From: Caldilineaceae bacterium
Lineage (GTDB): Bacteria > Chloroflexota > Anaerolineae > Caldilineales > Caldilineaceae
Direction: 5' to 3'
Assembly: GCA_026645575.1 (NCBI GenBank)
Contig: JAPKMW010000092.1
Span: forward strand, 1-49,568
Length of the DNA stretch: 49,568 bases
A model generated the notes under the pieces. The model had not been told where the DNA came from, did not search any database, and worked only from the letters and a program-made list of their open reading frames with translations. This document shows, piece by piece, positions 25,697-34,980 of the stretch; within the stretch, counting starts at the first letter, position 1, and every line of letters starts with the position of its first letter. The position numbers and the translations under genes were made by a program.

Positions 25697-26638
25697 ATGC
25701 CGACAATTTCCGTCATCATTGTAAGTTATAACACACGCAACCTTTTACAAGCGTGTTTACAGAATTTAAACAACTTGCAAGAAGCCGACGAAATTATTGT
25801 GGTAGACAATGCCTCCGGCGACGGTTCGGCGCCATTGGTACAGAGCGAATTTCCTGACGTCAAACTCCTTAAATTACCGGAGAATCGCGGACTCACGGTG
25901 GCTTCGAATGTGGGGCTGGCTGCAGCACAGGGCGATTATATTCTCTATCTAGGTTCCGATGCTTACCCCAAACCGGGCGTCATTCGGGGAATACAGGAAT
26001 ATCTGGCGCAACACCCAGAAGTAGGCGTGGCTACTGCCGAATTACGGATGCGTGACGGTAATCTGGATATGGATGCTCATCGCGGCTTTCCAACGCCGTG
26101 GGCTTCTCTTACGCACTTTAGTGGGTTGAATCGGCTTTTTCCAAAGTCAGGTTTCTTCAACCAATATTTCCTTGGCGACCGCGATCTCAACCAGCCGCAC
26201 GAAATTGACCTCTGTATCTCCCATTTTCTCTTTGCCCCACGGTCGCTCTTTGACGTTGTCGGCAAATGGGATGAAGAGTTTTTTCTCTATGGCGAAGATG
26301 TTGATTTTTGTTATCGCACCAAAGCCGCCGGTTACAAGATTATGTACTTGCCCCAGTTTACCGTGACGCACTACAAAGGCGCCAGCGTCGGGGTGCGCAA
26401 GCAAAGCAGCGACATCTCGCCAGCTTCGACCGAAACCAAATTGCGCGCCACCCACCTTTCCACCAAGGCGATGATGCTCTTCTACCAGAAGCACATGCAA
26501 CAACATTATCCGTGGTTGGTCAATGTTTCTGTGCTGACGGCGATTCGCCTGCTGGGGGCGTTGCGCCTGCAACGGGCCAAGGCGCGCTTACACAAGACTG
26601 CGTCGCCGACCACACCTGCCGAGAAGTTGGGCTACTAA
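25697..26638 (+). CDS. Family 2 glycosyltransferase
   Basis: 313 aa. GT-A fold signatures: ISVIIVSYNT at the N-terminus, IVVDNASGDGS nucleotide-sugar loop, YLGSDAYPKP in place of the usual DxD region, and GEDVDFCYR near the acceptor site. It resembles rhamnosyltransferase-like GT2 enzymes (WbbL type) acting on surface polysaccharides. The ATG at 25697 is preferred over TTG 25676 because the GT domain begins immediately. No other polysaccharide genes are nearby. Confidence 0.87.
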   Translation: MPTISVIIVSYNTRNLLQACLQNLNNLQEADEIIVVDNASGDGSAPLVQSEFPDVKLLKLPENRGLTVASNVGLAAAQGDYILYLGSDAYPKPGVIRGIQEYLAQHPEVGVATAELRMRDGNLDMDAHRGFPTPWASLTHFSGLNRLFPKSGFFNQYFLGDRDLNQPHEIDLCISHFLFAPRSLFDVVGKWDEEFFLYGEDVDFCYRTKAAGYKIMYLPQFTVTHYKGASVGVRKQSSDISPASTETKLRATHLSTKAMMLFYQKHMQQHYPWLVNVSVLTAIRLLGALRLQRAKARLHKTASPTTPAEKLGY

Positions 26639-26827
26639 ATTTTGTGCCAACTTCGTTCAGTGATTTGACAGATCCCCAGAATACGGTGTAATCTACAGTA
26701 CAGAGATCTGATTGTTGCATTGCTCAATCCCGCTGGCGCCGGTCGTTCCTCAGTTTCAAAGCGACCCAGTTCCCGTTTTGCATAACCGTAAACTTTGCAC
26801 CGTAAAAGTGGTCTAGAATAACAGCAG

Positions 26828-27214
26828 ATGCAAAGTCAAACACCTGACGAGCCATCCACCGGCTTTACTGTCCTAGTATTGCGCTATCTGGCCTACTTCA
26901 GTTTGTGGTTGTTACTGGTGGCGCTCGCTGGGGTGCTGGCCTGGTCATTGCGCATCAATTTGTTTGACCTGGGGATCTGGTTACGCTGGAATCCTTGGGT
27001 CGTGCGAGGCATTGATCGCTGGGGCATCTTTGTACTCGGTCTTTTCTGGTTCACCTTTCTCTTTGCAACGGAAGGCTACTTACGCGAGGCTGTGCCACAA
27101 CGGCGCCTCTGGGCCAGAGCCAAACCCGTGTTGATCACGGTGTTAATTCTCTTAGCCATCTCGTATGGCTTACAATTGCCAACTATCACTTTACCATTCT
27201 ACCCGGCACCCTAA
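26828..27214 (+). CDS. Small membrane protein
   Basis: 128 aa, unrecognised. Three hydrophobic helices at about residues 16-42, 61-80 and 97-118, with conserved-looking W/R-rich loops. It precedes OppF by 86 bp on the same strand. A TAGAAT hexamer lies 10 nt before the ATG, but no matching -35 is placed correctly. Confidence 0.6.
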   Translation: MQSQTPDEPSTGFTVLVLRYLAYFSLWLLLVALAGVLAWSLRINLFDLGIWLRWNPWVVRGIDRWGIFVLGLFWFTFLFATEGYLREAVPQRRLWARAKPVLITVLILLAISYGLQLPTITLPFYPAP

Positions 27215-27300
27215 TGCTTGCCCCGATTGATTTGCAGTAGCGCGGTCATTGCGCCAATGGCAAACCAAAGCAGTAAAGCTGGTATACAGGAGGTATTCCT

Positions 27301-28368
27301 TTGTCGCAAACGGATATCAACGGTGTCAAGCAGGGCCAACAGACGGGCGCAACCGCAGCCACTGTTCTCTTGGATGTTCAGAATCTAAAGAAATATTTTC
27401 CGATCAAACGCGGTTTCTTCTCGCGTGTGGTGGGCAATGTCAAAGCGGTGGATGATGTTAGCTTTCAAGTCCACGCCGGCGAAACGTTGGGATTGGTCGG
27501 CGAAAGCGGTTGCGGCAAGACGACAACCGGTCGCGTCATCCTGCGGGCGCTTGACCCCAGCGCCGGCAATATCTGGTTTGCCGATGCCGAAATGGGTCGC
27601 ATTAATGTTGCGACGCTCGATAAGCCGCAGTTAAAGCGGATGCGACGCAATATGCAGATGGTCTTCCAAGATCCCTACGCTTCCCTTAACCCACGCATGA
27701 CCTTGTTGCAAAATGTGGGCGAACCGCTTTTGGTCAATAATGTTGCCGGCGGCAAAGAGTTAGAGGAGCGTGTGGCGAAATTGCTGCGCGTAGTTGGTTT
27801 ACGGCCTGAATATATGAATCGTTACCCTCACGCTTTTAGTGGTGGGCAACGACAGCGCATCGGCATTGCGCGCGCCCTGGCGCTCAATCCTCAATTGGTG
27901 GTACTCGACGAACCGGTGTCGGCGCTGGATGTGTCGGTGCAGGCGCAGATCCTTAACTTGTTGCAGGAACTCCAGCAGCAATTCGGCTTAACCTATATCT
28001 TTGTCGCCCACGATCTGAGTGTCGTCGAGCATATTAGCGACCGGGTGGCCGTCATGTATGTGGGCCAGATTGTGGAAAGCGCCAAGACCAGCAAACTCTT
28101 CACCCAACCATTGCACCCCTACACCGAAGCCCTACTCTCTGCCGTCCCCAAACCCGACCCCCGCCAGCGTGGTGAGCCGATTGTGCTCGAAGGCGATGTT
28201 GCTGACCCCGCCAACCCACCCACCGGTTGTTACTTTCACCCCCGCTGCCGCTATAATGACGGCAAACGGTGTGTGAATGAACTGCCCACCCTCCGCGAAG
28301 TACAGCCGGGCCATACCGTGCGCTGTCACTATGCGGAAACGTTGCAATTGGTGGGTGTGCAAGGATAG
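27301..28368 (+). CDS. oppF: Oligopeptide-type ABC transporter ATPase (OppF/DppF)
   Basis: 355 aa. Walker [11 protein letters not shown]-loop [13 protein letters not shown], signature FSGGQRQR, Walker [13 protein letters not shown], and the C-terminal oligopeptide-transporter extension with [15 protein letters not shown]. The start is TTG with an excellent AGGAGG Shine-Dalgarno (27288-27293), 7 nt upstream. It powers import together with OppB, OppC, OppD and the family 5 binding proteins downstream. A radical SAM gene begins 8 nt after its stop. Confidence 0.93.
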   Translation: MSQTDINGVKQGQQTGATAATVLLDVQNLKKYFPIKRGFFSRVVGNVKAVDDVSFQVHAGETLGLVGESGCGKTTTGRVILRALDPSAGNIWFADAEMGRINVATLDKPQLKRMRRNMQMVFQDPYASLNPRMTLLQNVGEPLLVNNVAGGKELEERVAKLLRVVGLRPEYMNRYPHAFSGGQRQRIGIARALALNPQLVVLDEPVSALDVSVQAQILNLLQELQQQFGLTYIFVAHDLSVVEHISDRVAVMYVGQIVESAKTSKLFTQPLHPYTEALLSAVPKPDPRQRGEPIVLEGDVADPANPPTGCYFHPRCRYNDGKRCVNELPTLREVQPGHTVRCHYAETLQLVGVQG

Positions 28369-28376
28369 GTTCATTC

Positions 28377-30161
28377 ATGAAAGTCATGCTCTTCTTCCCG
28401 CCCAACTGGACGCCGACCATGCCCCACCTGGCGCTGCCGACCTTGACCGCCTATCTGCGCAGTCATGGGGTAACGGTGATCCAGCGGGATCTCAATCTGG
28501 AAATCTTTGAGCATCTGCTGACGCACCCCCATTTGCGGTCGGTTCATGCTCAGTTGCGCCAACAGTATGGCGCGGATGGCCTGCCGCGGGGATCACATCG
28601 TCTCGCCCCGAAACCGCATCCTAAACCGGCGGTGATCCAGTGGGCGTTGCAACAGGCGCCCAGGTTGGCCGATCAGGTTGAAAAGGCCGTTGCGGTCATG
28701 CGAAGCGAAGCGTTCTTTGATGGGCCGATTGGCTTGCAGGCGTTTCAGACCGTCACCAATGCGCTAGAAATTGCCTCGATCCCCTTTTTCCCGTCTAATC
28801 TCCATCTGCAAAGTTACCAAGCAGCCGGCCCGGTTGATAGCAGCCGGGCTTTGCTCAAGCTGGTGCGTGACGCTGAGACTAATATTTTCCTTGATTACTT
28901 CCGCCGGAGCGTCATCCCAACAATTGTTAATGAGCGGCCAGATGTGGTTGGTATTGCGATCCCCTCCATGCCCCAATTTTTGGCTGGGATGACGTTGGCC
29001 GCTCTGATCAAAGAAGCCGGGTTGAGTTGTCATGTTACGGTGGGCGGTCCCCACATTACAATGTTGCGTGAGCAGATTGCCCGTACACCCGCTCTCTTTA
29101 CCTTGATCGACAGCGCCGTGGCATATGACGGTGAAGAGGCGCTCTTGGGATTAGTGCAAGCGCAGACCGGCAAGGGCGATTTGGCGGCAATACCCAACTT
29201 GATCTATAAAGCCGGCGACAGCATTCGGGTCAACCCACGCCAGACGCCAACTAAGATCGATCAGTTGCCCATGCCCGATTTTGATGGTCTGCCCTTGGGC
29301 CGGTATTTGGCGCCCAGGCAAGCGTTGCCGTTGTTGACAGCGCGCGGCTGCTATTTTGGCAAGTGCGCCTTCTGCAACACGGGCTATGGCGCCGATGACA
29401 CCTTTAGCCAGCTACGCGCCGAACAGATCACGGCGCAGATGATGGCGCTTCATTCAAAGTATGGCGTCAAGCACATTTTCTTTTCCGACGAGGCCATTAC
29501 ACCGCGCAATCTCAAGAATTTAGCGCCGCTGCTCACCGAACTGGGTGCGCCGATTCATTGGGGCGGCTGCACCCGCTTTGAAAAGGTGATTAACCAGCCC
29601 TTGCTGGAGCAGATCTACGCCGCCGGTTGTCGTATGATCCTCTTTGGGTTGGAGAGCGCATCGCAGCCGGTGATGGACAAGATGGTCAAGGGGACGCAAC
29701 TGGCCCACATGAGCCGCATTTTGCAGGAATCGACCGCCGCCGGCATCTGGAATCACACCTTCTTTTTCTTTGGCTTCCCTGGCGAAACGCTGGACGATGC
29801 CCAGCAGACGGTCAATTTTCTCTATCAACATAAGCCCTATATCCACTCGGCGGCGCTCGGTTCTTTCTTGATGGAACGTGATTCGCCCGCCCATCGCTAC
29901 CCGGCCTCCTTTGGCGTCAACCTGATTTTGGAAGATCCCGATAAGGATTTAGCCATTTACTTTGATTATCAGGTGGAAAAAGGGCTGGATGAACGCACGG
30001 CGGGGCTGCTGGAAGAACGCTTTCTGGACACCCTGCCCGAAAAACCGTACCCCCAGTTCTATGTGAGTGACGTCTACCGCTTTCTCTATGCCAGCTACCT
30101 CAGCGAACGGAACATCCCCCGTCCACCGTGGCTAGCGAAAGAGGTGGCGGTAGCGTATTAA
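28377..30161 (+). CDS. B12-binding-type radical SAM protein embedded in Opp operon
   Basis: 594 aa. An N-terminal cobalamin-binding-type domain is spread over residues 1-260 (KVMLFFPPNWTP start, VTVGGPHITML, YDGEEALL). The radical SAM core has C325, C330 and C333 (RGCYFGKCAFC), spaced CX4CX2C rather than the common CX3CX2C. A later GLESASQPVMDKM barrel motif and FFFFGFPGET are typical of the BchE-like/methylthiotransferase-like group. Its ribosome site lies in the end of oppF, so the two are translationally coupled. Its product or substrate is probably linked to what the importer carries (inference). Confidence 0.85.
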   Translation: MKVMLFFPPNWTPTMPHLALPTLTAYLRSHGVTVIQRDLNLEIFEHLLTHPHLRSVHAQLRQQYGADGLPRGSHRLAPKPHPKPAVIQWALQQAPRLADQVEKAVAVMRSEAFFDGPIGLQAFQTVTNALEIASIPFFPSNLHLQSYQAAGPVDSSRALLKLVRDAETNIFLDYFRRSVIPTIVNERPDVVGIAIPSMPQFLAGMTLAALIKEAGLSCHVTVGGPHITMLREQIARTPALFTLIDSAVAYDGEEALLGLVQAQTGKGDLAAIPNLIYKAGDSIRVNPRQTPTKIDQLPMPDFDGLPLGRYLAPRQALPLLTARGCYFGKCAFCNTGYGADDTFSQLRAEQITAQMMALHSKYGVKHIFFSDEAITPRNLKNLAPLLTELGAPIHWGGCTRFEKVINQPLLEQIYAAGCRMILFGLESASQPVMDKMVKGTQLAHMSRILQESTAAGIWNHTFFFFGFPGETLDDAQQTVNFLYQHKPYIHSAALGSFLMERDSPAHRYPASFGVNLILEDPDKDLAIYFDYQVEKGLDERTAGLLEERFLDTLPEKPYPQFYVSDVYRFLYASYLSERNIPRPPWLAKEVAVAY

Positions 30162-30166
30162 TCATC

Positions 30167-30258
30167 AGATATTAGGTATTGGATAGTAGATATTGGTTAT
30201 AAAAGCAAACGGAATTATGTAATACCCAATATCTAATACCCAGTATCTAATACCAATA
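30167..30258. repeat. Inverted repeat of ATATTAGGTATTGG units
   Basis: Left units (AGATATTAGGTATTGGATAG, TAGATATTGG) face right units CCAATATCTAATACCC and AGTATCTAATACC, forming an imperfect hairpin between the radical SAM gene and the binding-protein gene. Confidence 0.7.
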
Positions 30259-30297
30259 CCCCTTTTCGTTATACAGTTCGCTTGAAGGAGGATCTAT

Positions 30298-32325
30298 ATG
30301 CAGGAATTGAAGAAGAAAGAAGTCTCCCGCCGCCAGTTTATGCAATGGTCGGCGATGACGACAGCGGGGTTGGCCGTGGCGGCTTGTGCGCCGGCTGCGT
30401 CGCCTGCCCCCGCCGCCCCGGAAGCCGCCCCGGCAGCGCCCGCTGCCCCAGCCGCCGATGCAGCCGCCGCCGTACCGGGCAAATTTAACGAAGCGCCCAT
30501 GTTGGCCGAACTAGTGCAAGCCGGCAGCTTACCACCGGTGGATGAGCGTCTGCCCATCAACCCATTGGTGATGCCGGTGACGGAGCAAACGGGCAACTAT
30601 GGTGGCACCATGCGCCGTGGCTTCCGTGGCGTTTCGGATCGCTGGGGTCCAACCAAAGTGCAGGATCGCAGTTTGGCCTGGTTTGATCAGGATCTGAATA
30701 TGCAGCCACGCATGGCTGAATCGTGGGAGACCAATGAGGATGCCACCGTCTGGACGATTCACTTGCGGGAAGGCATGAAATGGTCCGACGGCACCCCTTT
30801 CACGACCGAAGCCGTGAAGTATTGGTATGATTATGAGTTGCAAAACGCCGATTTGCCCACCTATAGCGGCGGCACCGCCTGGAAGACGGGCAAAGAAAAT
30901 ACACTCCTCCAGTTGGAAGTTGTAGATGATTACACCTTCAAGTTCACCTTTGCCGATCCGAATCCGCTCTTCCTCTATCGGATTGCCCGCCCAACCCCAG
31001 CGCCCTATTCGCCCGGTCACTATATGAAGCAGTTTCATATTGAGTTGACCGAAGATCAAGGCGCGCTGGAAGCCGCGGCCAAAGAAGCCGGTTTTGAAAC
31101 CTGGGCACAATACTATGAAGATCGCGGCTATTGGTATATGAATCCGGAGCGCCCCAGCACCGGCCCTTGGATTGGCAAGAACCCACTCTCGGAAGAGATC
31201 TTCCAGATGGAGCGCAATCCCTACTTTTTTGCCGTGGACGAAGCCGGCAACCAATTGCCCTACATTGATCGGGTGACGCATCGCCTCTTCGACCAACCGG
31301 ATGTCTTTAGCTTGTGGATTACGAACGGTGAAATTGACTTCCAAAACCGTCATGTGGCGCTCTCCAACTTCACCCTCTTTAAGGAAAGTGAAGAAGCAGG
31401 CGGTTACCAGGTTTTGATCGGCAATTCAGCCGGGCATGTGGCCTTACAGCTCAACATGACCACCAAGAATCCGCGTTTGCGCGAATTTTTCCAAAAGCGC
31501 GATGTGCGTCTGGCTGTTTCGCTGGCCGTCAATCGCGAGGATCTGAACGAGTTAGTCTTTGACGGTCTACTAACACCCCGGCAATATAGCCCGTTAAGCT
31601 CTTCGCCCCAATACTACGAAAAGCTCTCTAACGCCCACATCCAATACGATCCGGAACAAGCGAACGCGTTGCTGGATGCGGCCGGCTACACGGAAAAGAG
31701 CGCCGAAGGTTTCCGCCTCTGGACCGATGGTAGCGGCGAGGAGATCAGTTTTATCATTGAAGGCACAGCCGATGTTGGCACCCCCGATGAAGATGCAGCG
31801 CAACAGGTTGTCAAATACCTGGCGGCGATTGGCATTAAGGCTTCCTACAAGTACTTTGAACGCTCGCTTTACGAAGAACACTACAGCGCCAATGAGATCG
31901 AAGCCGCCTGGTGGGGTGGCGACCGCACGGTTGTCCCCATGGCTGCGCCCATCATCTTTATCGGCACCCAGCCGGACCGCCCGTGGTGTGTGGCGTGGAG
32001 TCTCTGGCGCAACAGCAGCGGCAGCAATCCGAATGGCGAAGAACCGCCGGCGGATCACTGGATCAACACCATCTGGGGCTTGTGGGATCAGATTGCCGTT
32101 GAACCGGATACGGCCAAGCGCGATGAACTCTTCTTCCAAATTCTGGACATTTGGGCCGAAGAGTTACCCATGATCGGCTTCCTCGGTGAACAGCCGGCGC
32201 TGATCATTGCCAAGAACGGCATCCGCAACTATGTGGAAGGGATGCCCATCGACGACACCACCGGTGACGAACATCTGCTCAACACCGAGACCTACTTCTG
32301 GGAAGACCCGGAAAATCACGCGTAA
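30298..32325 (+). CDS. Family 5 ABC substrate-binding lipoprotein (first)
   Basis: 675 aa. Tat motif SRRQFMQ (residues 10-16), lipobox VAAC (Cys30), a Pro/Ala tether, and then the extracellular solute-binding protein family 5 body (WTIHLREGMKWSDGTPF is diagnostic). It is longer than a standard OppA/DppA of about 540 aa. GAAGGAGG Shine-Dalgarno just upstream. Paralogous to the second binding protein at 36279: both share NEAPMLAEL, GVSDRWGPTKVQD and SWETNEDAT. The ligand could be a peptide or an oligosaccharide. Confidence 0.92.
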   Translation: MQELKKKEVSRRQFMQWSAMTTAGLAVAACAPAASPAPAAPEAAPAAPAAPAADAAAAVPGKFNEAPMLAELVQAGSLPPVDERLPINPLVMPVTEQTGNYGGTMRRGFRGVSDRWGPTKVQDRSLAWFDQDLNMQPRMAESWETNEDATVWTIHLREGMKWSDGTPFTTEAVKYWYDYELQNADLPTYSGGTAWKTGKENTLLQLEVVDDYTFKFTFADPNPLFLYRIARPTPAPYSPGHYMKQFHIELTEDQGALEAAAKEAGFETWAQYYEDRGYWYMNPERPSTGPWIGKNPLSEEIFQMERNPYFFAVDEAGNQLPYIDRVTHRLFDQPDVFSLWITNGEIDFQNRHVALSNFTLFKESEEAGGYQVLIGNSAGHVALQLNMTTKNPRLREFFQKRDVRLAVSLAVNREDLNELVFDGLLTPRQYSPLSSSPQYYEKLSNAHIQYDPEQANALLDAAGYTEKSAEGFRLWTDGSGEEISFIIEGTADVGTPDEDAAQQVVKYLAAIGIKASYKYFERSLYEEHYSANEIEAAWWGGDRTVVPMAAPIIFIGTQPDRPWCVAWSLWRNSSGSNPNGEEPPADHWINTIWGLWDQIAVEPDTAKRDELFFQILDIWAEELPMIGFLGEQPALIIAKNGIRNYVEGMPIDDTTGDEHLLNTETYFWEDPENHA

Positions 32326-32328
32326 CAA

Positions 32329-32408
32329 TTACGAATTACGAGTTACGAATTACGAAGCCGACACCATGTCATCTCGTAACTCGTAACTCGTAACTCGTAA
32401 CTCGTAAC
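32329..32408. repeat. Heptad cruciform repeat (TTACGAA/TCGTAAC)
   Basis: Four tandem TTACGAR heptads (32329-32356), a 17-nt loop, then five tandem TCGTAAC heptads (32374-32408), the reverse complement. It starts 3 nt after the binding-protein stop and ends just before the GGAGG of the next gene. Same heptad as at 345-365. Confidence 0.9.
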
Positions 32409-32420
32409 TCTGGAGGCTTC

Positions 32421-33407
32421 ATGCTCTTTTACATCATCCGCCGTCTGTTGTATATGATCCCCACGCTCTTAACGGCCTCGATGTTGTCGTTTTTGATCAT
32501 TCAATTGCCGCCAGGCGATTTTCTCACCTCCTATGCGGCGCAGTTGCGCGCCCAAGGCGATACAGTGGACGACGCCGAGTTAGAAGCGTTACGCCAGCGC
32601 TATGGGTTGGGCCAGCCCTTTTATGTACAATATGGCAAGTGGATCAGCGGCATTCTCCTGCGCAACGATTGGGGCCAATCCATGGAATGGCGCAAGCCCG
32701 TGCGCGATCTGCTGGGGGATCGGCTCTGGCTCACGATTGCCATTTCCGGCGCAGCGCTGCTGGTCAGTTGGTTTGTGGCGATTCCCATTGGGGTCTACTC
32801 AGCAACCCATCAATATTCATGGCTGGATTACTTACTCAGCTTTTTTAGTTTTGTGGGCCTTGGAACGCCGGGCTTTCTGCTGGCGCTGATTGTGATGTTT
32901 TGGGCGCAATCCAGCTTGGGTCTCAACGTAGGCGGCCTCTTTTCGGAAGAGTACATTATGGCGCCGTGGAGTTGGGCTAAGTTTGTCGATATGCTCAAAC
33001 ATGTCTGGATTCCGCTGGTGATTGTGGCGATTGGCAGCACAGCCGGCAACATTCGCATCACGCGCGCCAACTTGTTGGATGAACTGAACCGCCCTTATGT
33101 GGAAACGGCCCGCGCCAAAGGCTTAGAAGAACGCAAGCTGATCTGGAAATATCCAGTGCGGGTGGCGTTGAACCCCTTCTTTAGCACGGTTGGCTGGTCA
33201 TTGGCGACCTTGGTGTCGGGCTTTACGCTCGTTTCGCTGGTGTTGAACCTGCAAACCATCGGGCCATTGCTTTTGCGGGCGCTGACCTCGCAAGATATGT
33301 ACCTGGCCGGCAGCATTATTTTCCTGCTCAGCGCCTTGACCATTATCGGTACGCTGATCTCTGACATTCTGCTGGCGCTAGTTGACCCGCGCATTCGCCT
33401 GAATTAA
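32421..33407 (+). CDS. oppB: Oligopeptide-type ABC permease (OppB/DppB)
   Basis: 328 aa, six predicted helices. Starts with the family-typical FYIIRRLLYMIPTL. The EAA loop is VETARAKGLEERKLIWKYPVR. GGAGG Shine-Dalgarno 6 nt upstream, directly after the heptad repeat. It pairs with the OppC-type permease. Confidence 0.93.
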   Translation: MLFYIIRRLLYMIPTLLTASMLSFLIIQLPPGDFLTSYAAQLRAQGDTVDDAELEALRQRYGLGQPFYVQYGKWISGILLRNDWGQSMEWRKPVRDLLGDRLWLTIAISGAALLVSWFVAIPIGVYSATHQYSWLDYLLSFFSFVGLGTPGFLLALIVMFWAQSSLGLNVGGLFSEEYIMAPWSWAKFVDMLKHVWIPLVIVAIGSTAGNIRITRANLLDELNRPYVETARAKGLEERKLIWKYPVRVALNPFFSTVGWSLATLVSGFTLVSLVLNLQTIGPLLLRALTSQDMYLAGSIIFLLSALTIIGTLISDILLALVDPRIRLN

Positions 33408-33445
33408 CCGTCTGACTTTACGCTTTTCCTGGCTTGGAGAGACAA

Positions 33446-34630
33446 ATGCAATCTGTAGAAAAAACCTGGTTTGAACGCAACGAGCAAGAACAGACCACTG
33501 CGGTCGATGAAGGTGGGGATGAGGCTGCGATCCAGGAGAAGAAGGTCTACGTCGCCTCGTACTGGAAGCTCATGTGGTGGCGCTTTTTACGTCATCGCCT
33601 GGCCCTGGTGAGCGCCGTGATCGTCATACTGCTCTACACCGTGGCCGCCTTCGCTGAGTTCGTTGCCCCCTATGATCCGGAAGAGACTTTTGCCAAGTAT
33701 AAATTGGTGCCGCCAACGTCCATTCACTTCTTTGATGAAGCCGGCAACTGGCAGGGTCCCTTTGTCTATCAGATTAAACGGGATCGTGATCCAGAGACAC
33801 TGCGCAGCATTTATACGGAAGATACGTCCGTCATCTACCCCATCAAATTCTGGGTGGAGGGGACTGAATATAAATTGTGGGGCCTCTGGCCGATGAAGAC
33901 GCGCCTCTTTGGGCTGGATGTGGAGCATAGTGAACAGGGCATCTTTTTGCTCGGTGGGGATCGGCTGGGGCGTGATCTCTTCTCTCGTCTCTGCTACGGG
34001 GCGCGCATTTCTCTGACCATTGGCTTGGTCAGCGTGATCATCAGTCTGGTCTTGGGCATCTTCTTGGGTGGCATCTCCGGCTACTATGGCGGCGCGGTCG
34101 ATAACACCGTGCAGCGGTTAATCGAATTTATCCGCTCGGTGCCGGAAATTCCGCTGGTCATGGGCTTGGCCGCTGCACTCCCCGCCGATTGGCCGGTGGT
34201 GCGCCTCTACTTTGGTGTGACAGTGGTGTTATCCTTCATCGGCTGGACTGGTCTGGCGCGTGTCGTGCGCGGGCGCTTCCTCAGTCTACGCGAAGAAGAC
34301 TTTGTCATGGCGGCGCGTCTATCCGGCGCCAGTGAGCAACGCATCATTTTCCGCCACATGTTGCCTTCCTTCCTCAGCCATATCATTGCCTCGCTCACCC
34401 TGGCAATTCCGGCGATTATCCTTTCTGAAACCGGCTTGAGCTTTATCGGGCTGGGGCTGCGGGCGCCGGCTATCAGTTGGGGAGTGCTGTTGCAAGAGGC
34501 GCAGAATGTCCGGTCGATGGCGCTGGCGCCCTGGGTCTTGACGCCGGGGATCGCCGTGGTGATCACGGTGCTGGCCTTTAATTTTCTGGGCGACGGCATT
34601 CGTGATGCCGCCGATCCGTATGCGAAGTAG
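33446..34630 (+). CDS. oppC: Oligopeptide-type ABC permease (OppC/DppC), with long loop
   Basis: 394 aa, about 90 aa longer than usual. The first helix (LALVSAVIVILLYTVAAFAEFV) is preceded by a 55-aa acidic cytoplasmic tail. An extracellular loop of about 100 residues (roughly 75-175) separates helices 1 and 2 before the canonical GGDRLGRDLFSRL. The EAA-type loop is FVMAARLSGASEQRIIFRHMLP. ATG 33446 with GGAGA is chosen over an in-frame TTG 12 nt upstream. Ends 5 nt before the first complete palindromic element. Confidence 0.92.
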   Translation: MQSVEKTWFERNEQEQTTAVDEGGDEAAIQEKKVYVASYWKLMWWRFLRHRLALVSAVIVILLYTVAAFAEFVAPYDPEETFAKYKLVPPTSIHFFDEAGNWQGPFVYQIKRDRDPETLRSIYTEDTSVIYPIKFWVEGTEYKLWGLWPMKTRLFGLDVEHSEQGIFLLGGDRLGRDLFSRLCYGARISLTIGLVSVIISLVLGIFLGGISGYYGGAVDNTVQRLIEFIRSVPEIPLVMGLAAALPADWPVVRLYFGVTVVLSFIGWTGLARVVRGRFLSLREEDFVMAARLSGASEQRIIFRHMLPSFLSHIIASLTLAIPAIILSETGLSFIGLGLRAPAISWGVLLQEAQNVRSMALAPWVLTPGIAVVITVLAFNFLGDGIRDAADPYAK

Positions 34631-34980
34631 CACCGAAACAACGGATGCCAGACAGAAACGGATTGCTATTTGCGCGTAAGTGAGTTTAGGGTTAGCGCAA
34701 GCTGGTGGGTGCAAAGCGCGACTATAGCGTGGTATAAGCTTGTAAAAGGTATACTCGCTCAAAAAAGAGGATAAATCCGTTCCTGTCATGAATCCGCTGT
34801 TTTGGTACATGGACAAATAAAACACCCTGGCTATCCTCTATCAAGGAAGACGACCTCAAGTGGCCACCTTGTCGCCAAGGGCGGGTAAACCAGATGAACT
34901 GGTCTATTGCTTAAACAAAGCATATAACAGGCAAGCACCGTTTCAATAGCAAAAAGCTGCTTATTTTAAGGAAATGATTC
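34631..34980. other. Spacer between oppC and oppD
   Basis: 350 bp without a credible gene. The left half is the 167-bp palindromic element (34636-34802). The right half (34803-34980) has no ORF of note; an AAGGA ribosome site precedes the oppD start. Confidence 0.6.
34636..34802. repeat. Palindromic element, copy 1 (167 bp)
   Basis: Left arm 34636-34664 and right arm 34774-34802 are 29-nt imperfect inverted repeats: outer AAACARCGGAT, inner AACGGATT. It starts 5 nt after the oppC stop. The interior of about 109 bp differs from the other copies. Confidence 0.85.

Noticed and set aside
32374..32408. Five TCGTAAC units as iterons of a replication origin
   Set aside because: They face complementary heptads and lie inside an ABC operon; no DnaA boxes or rep gene are present.
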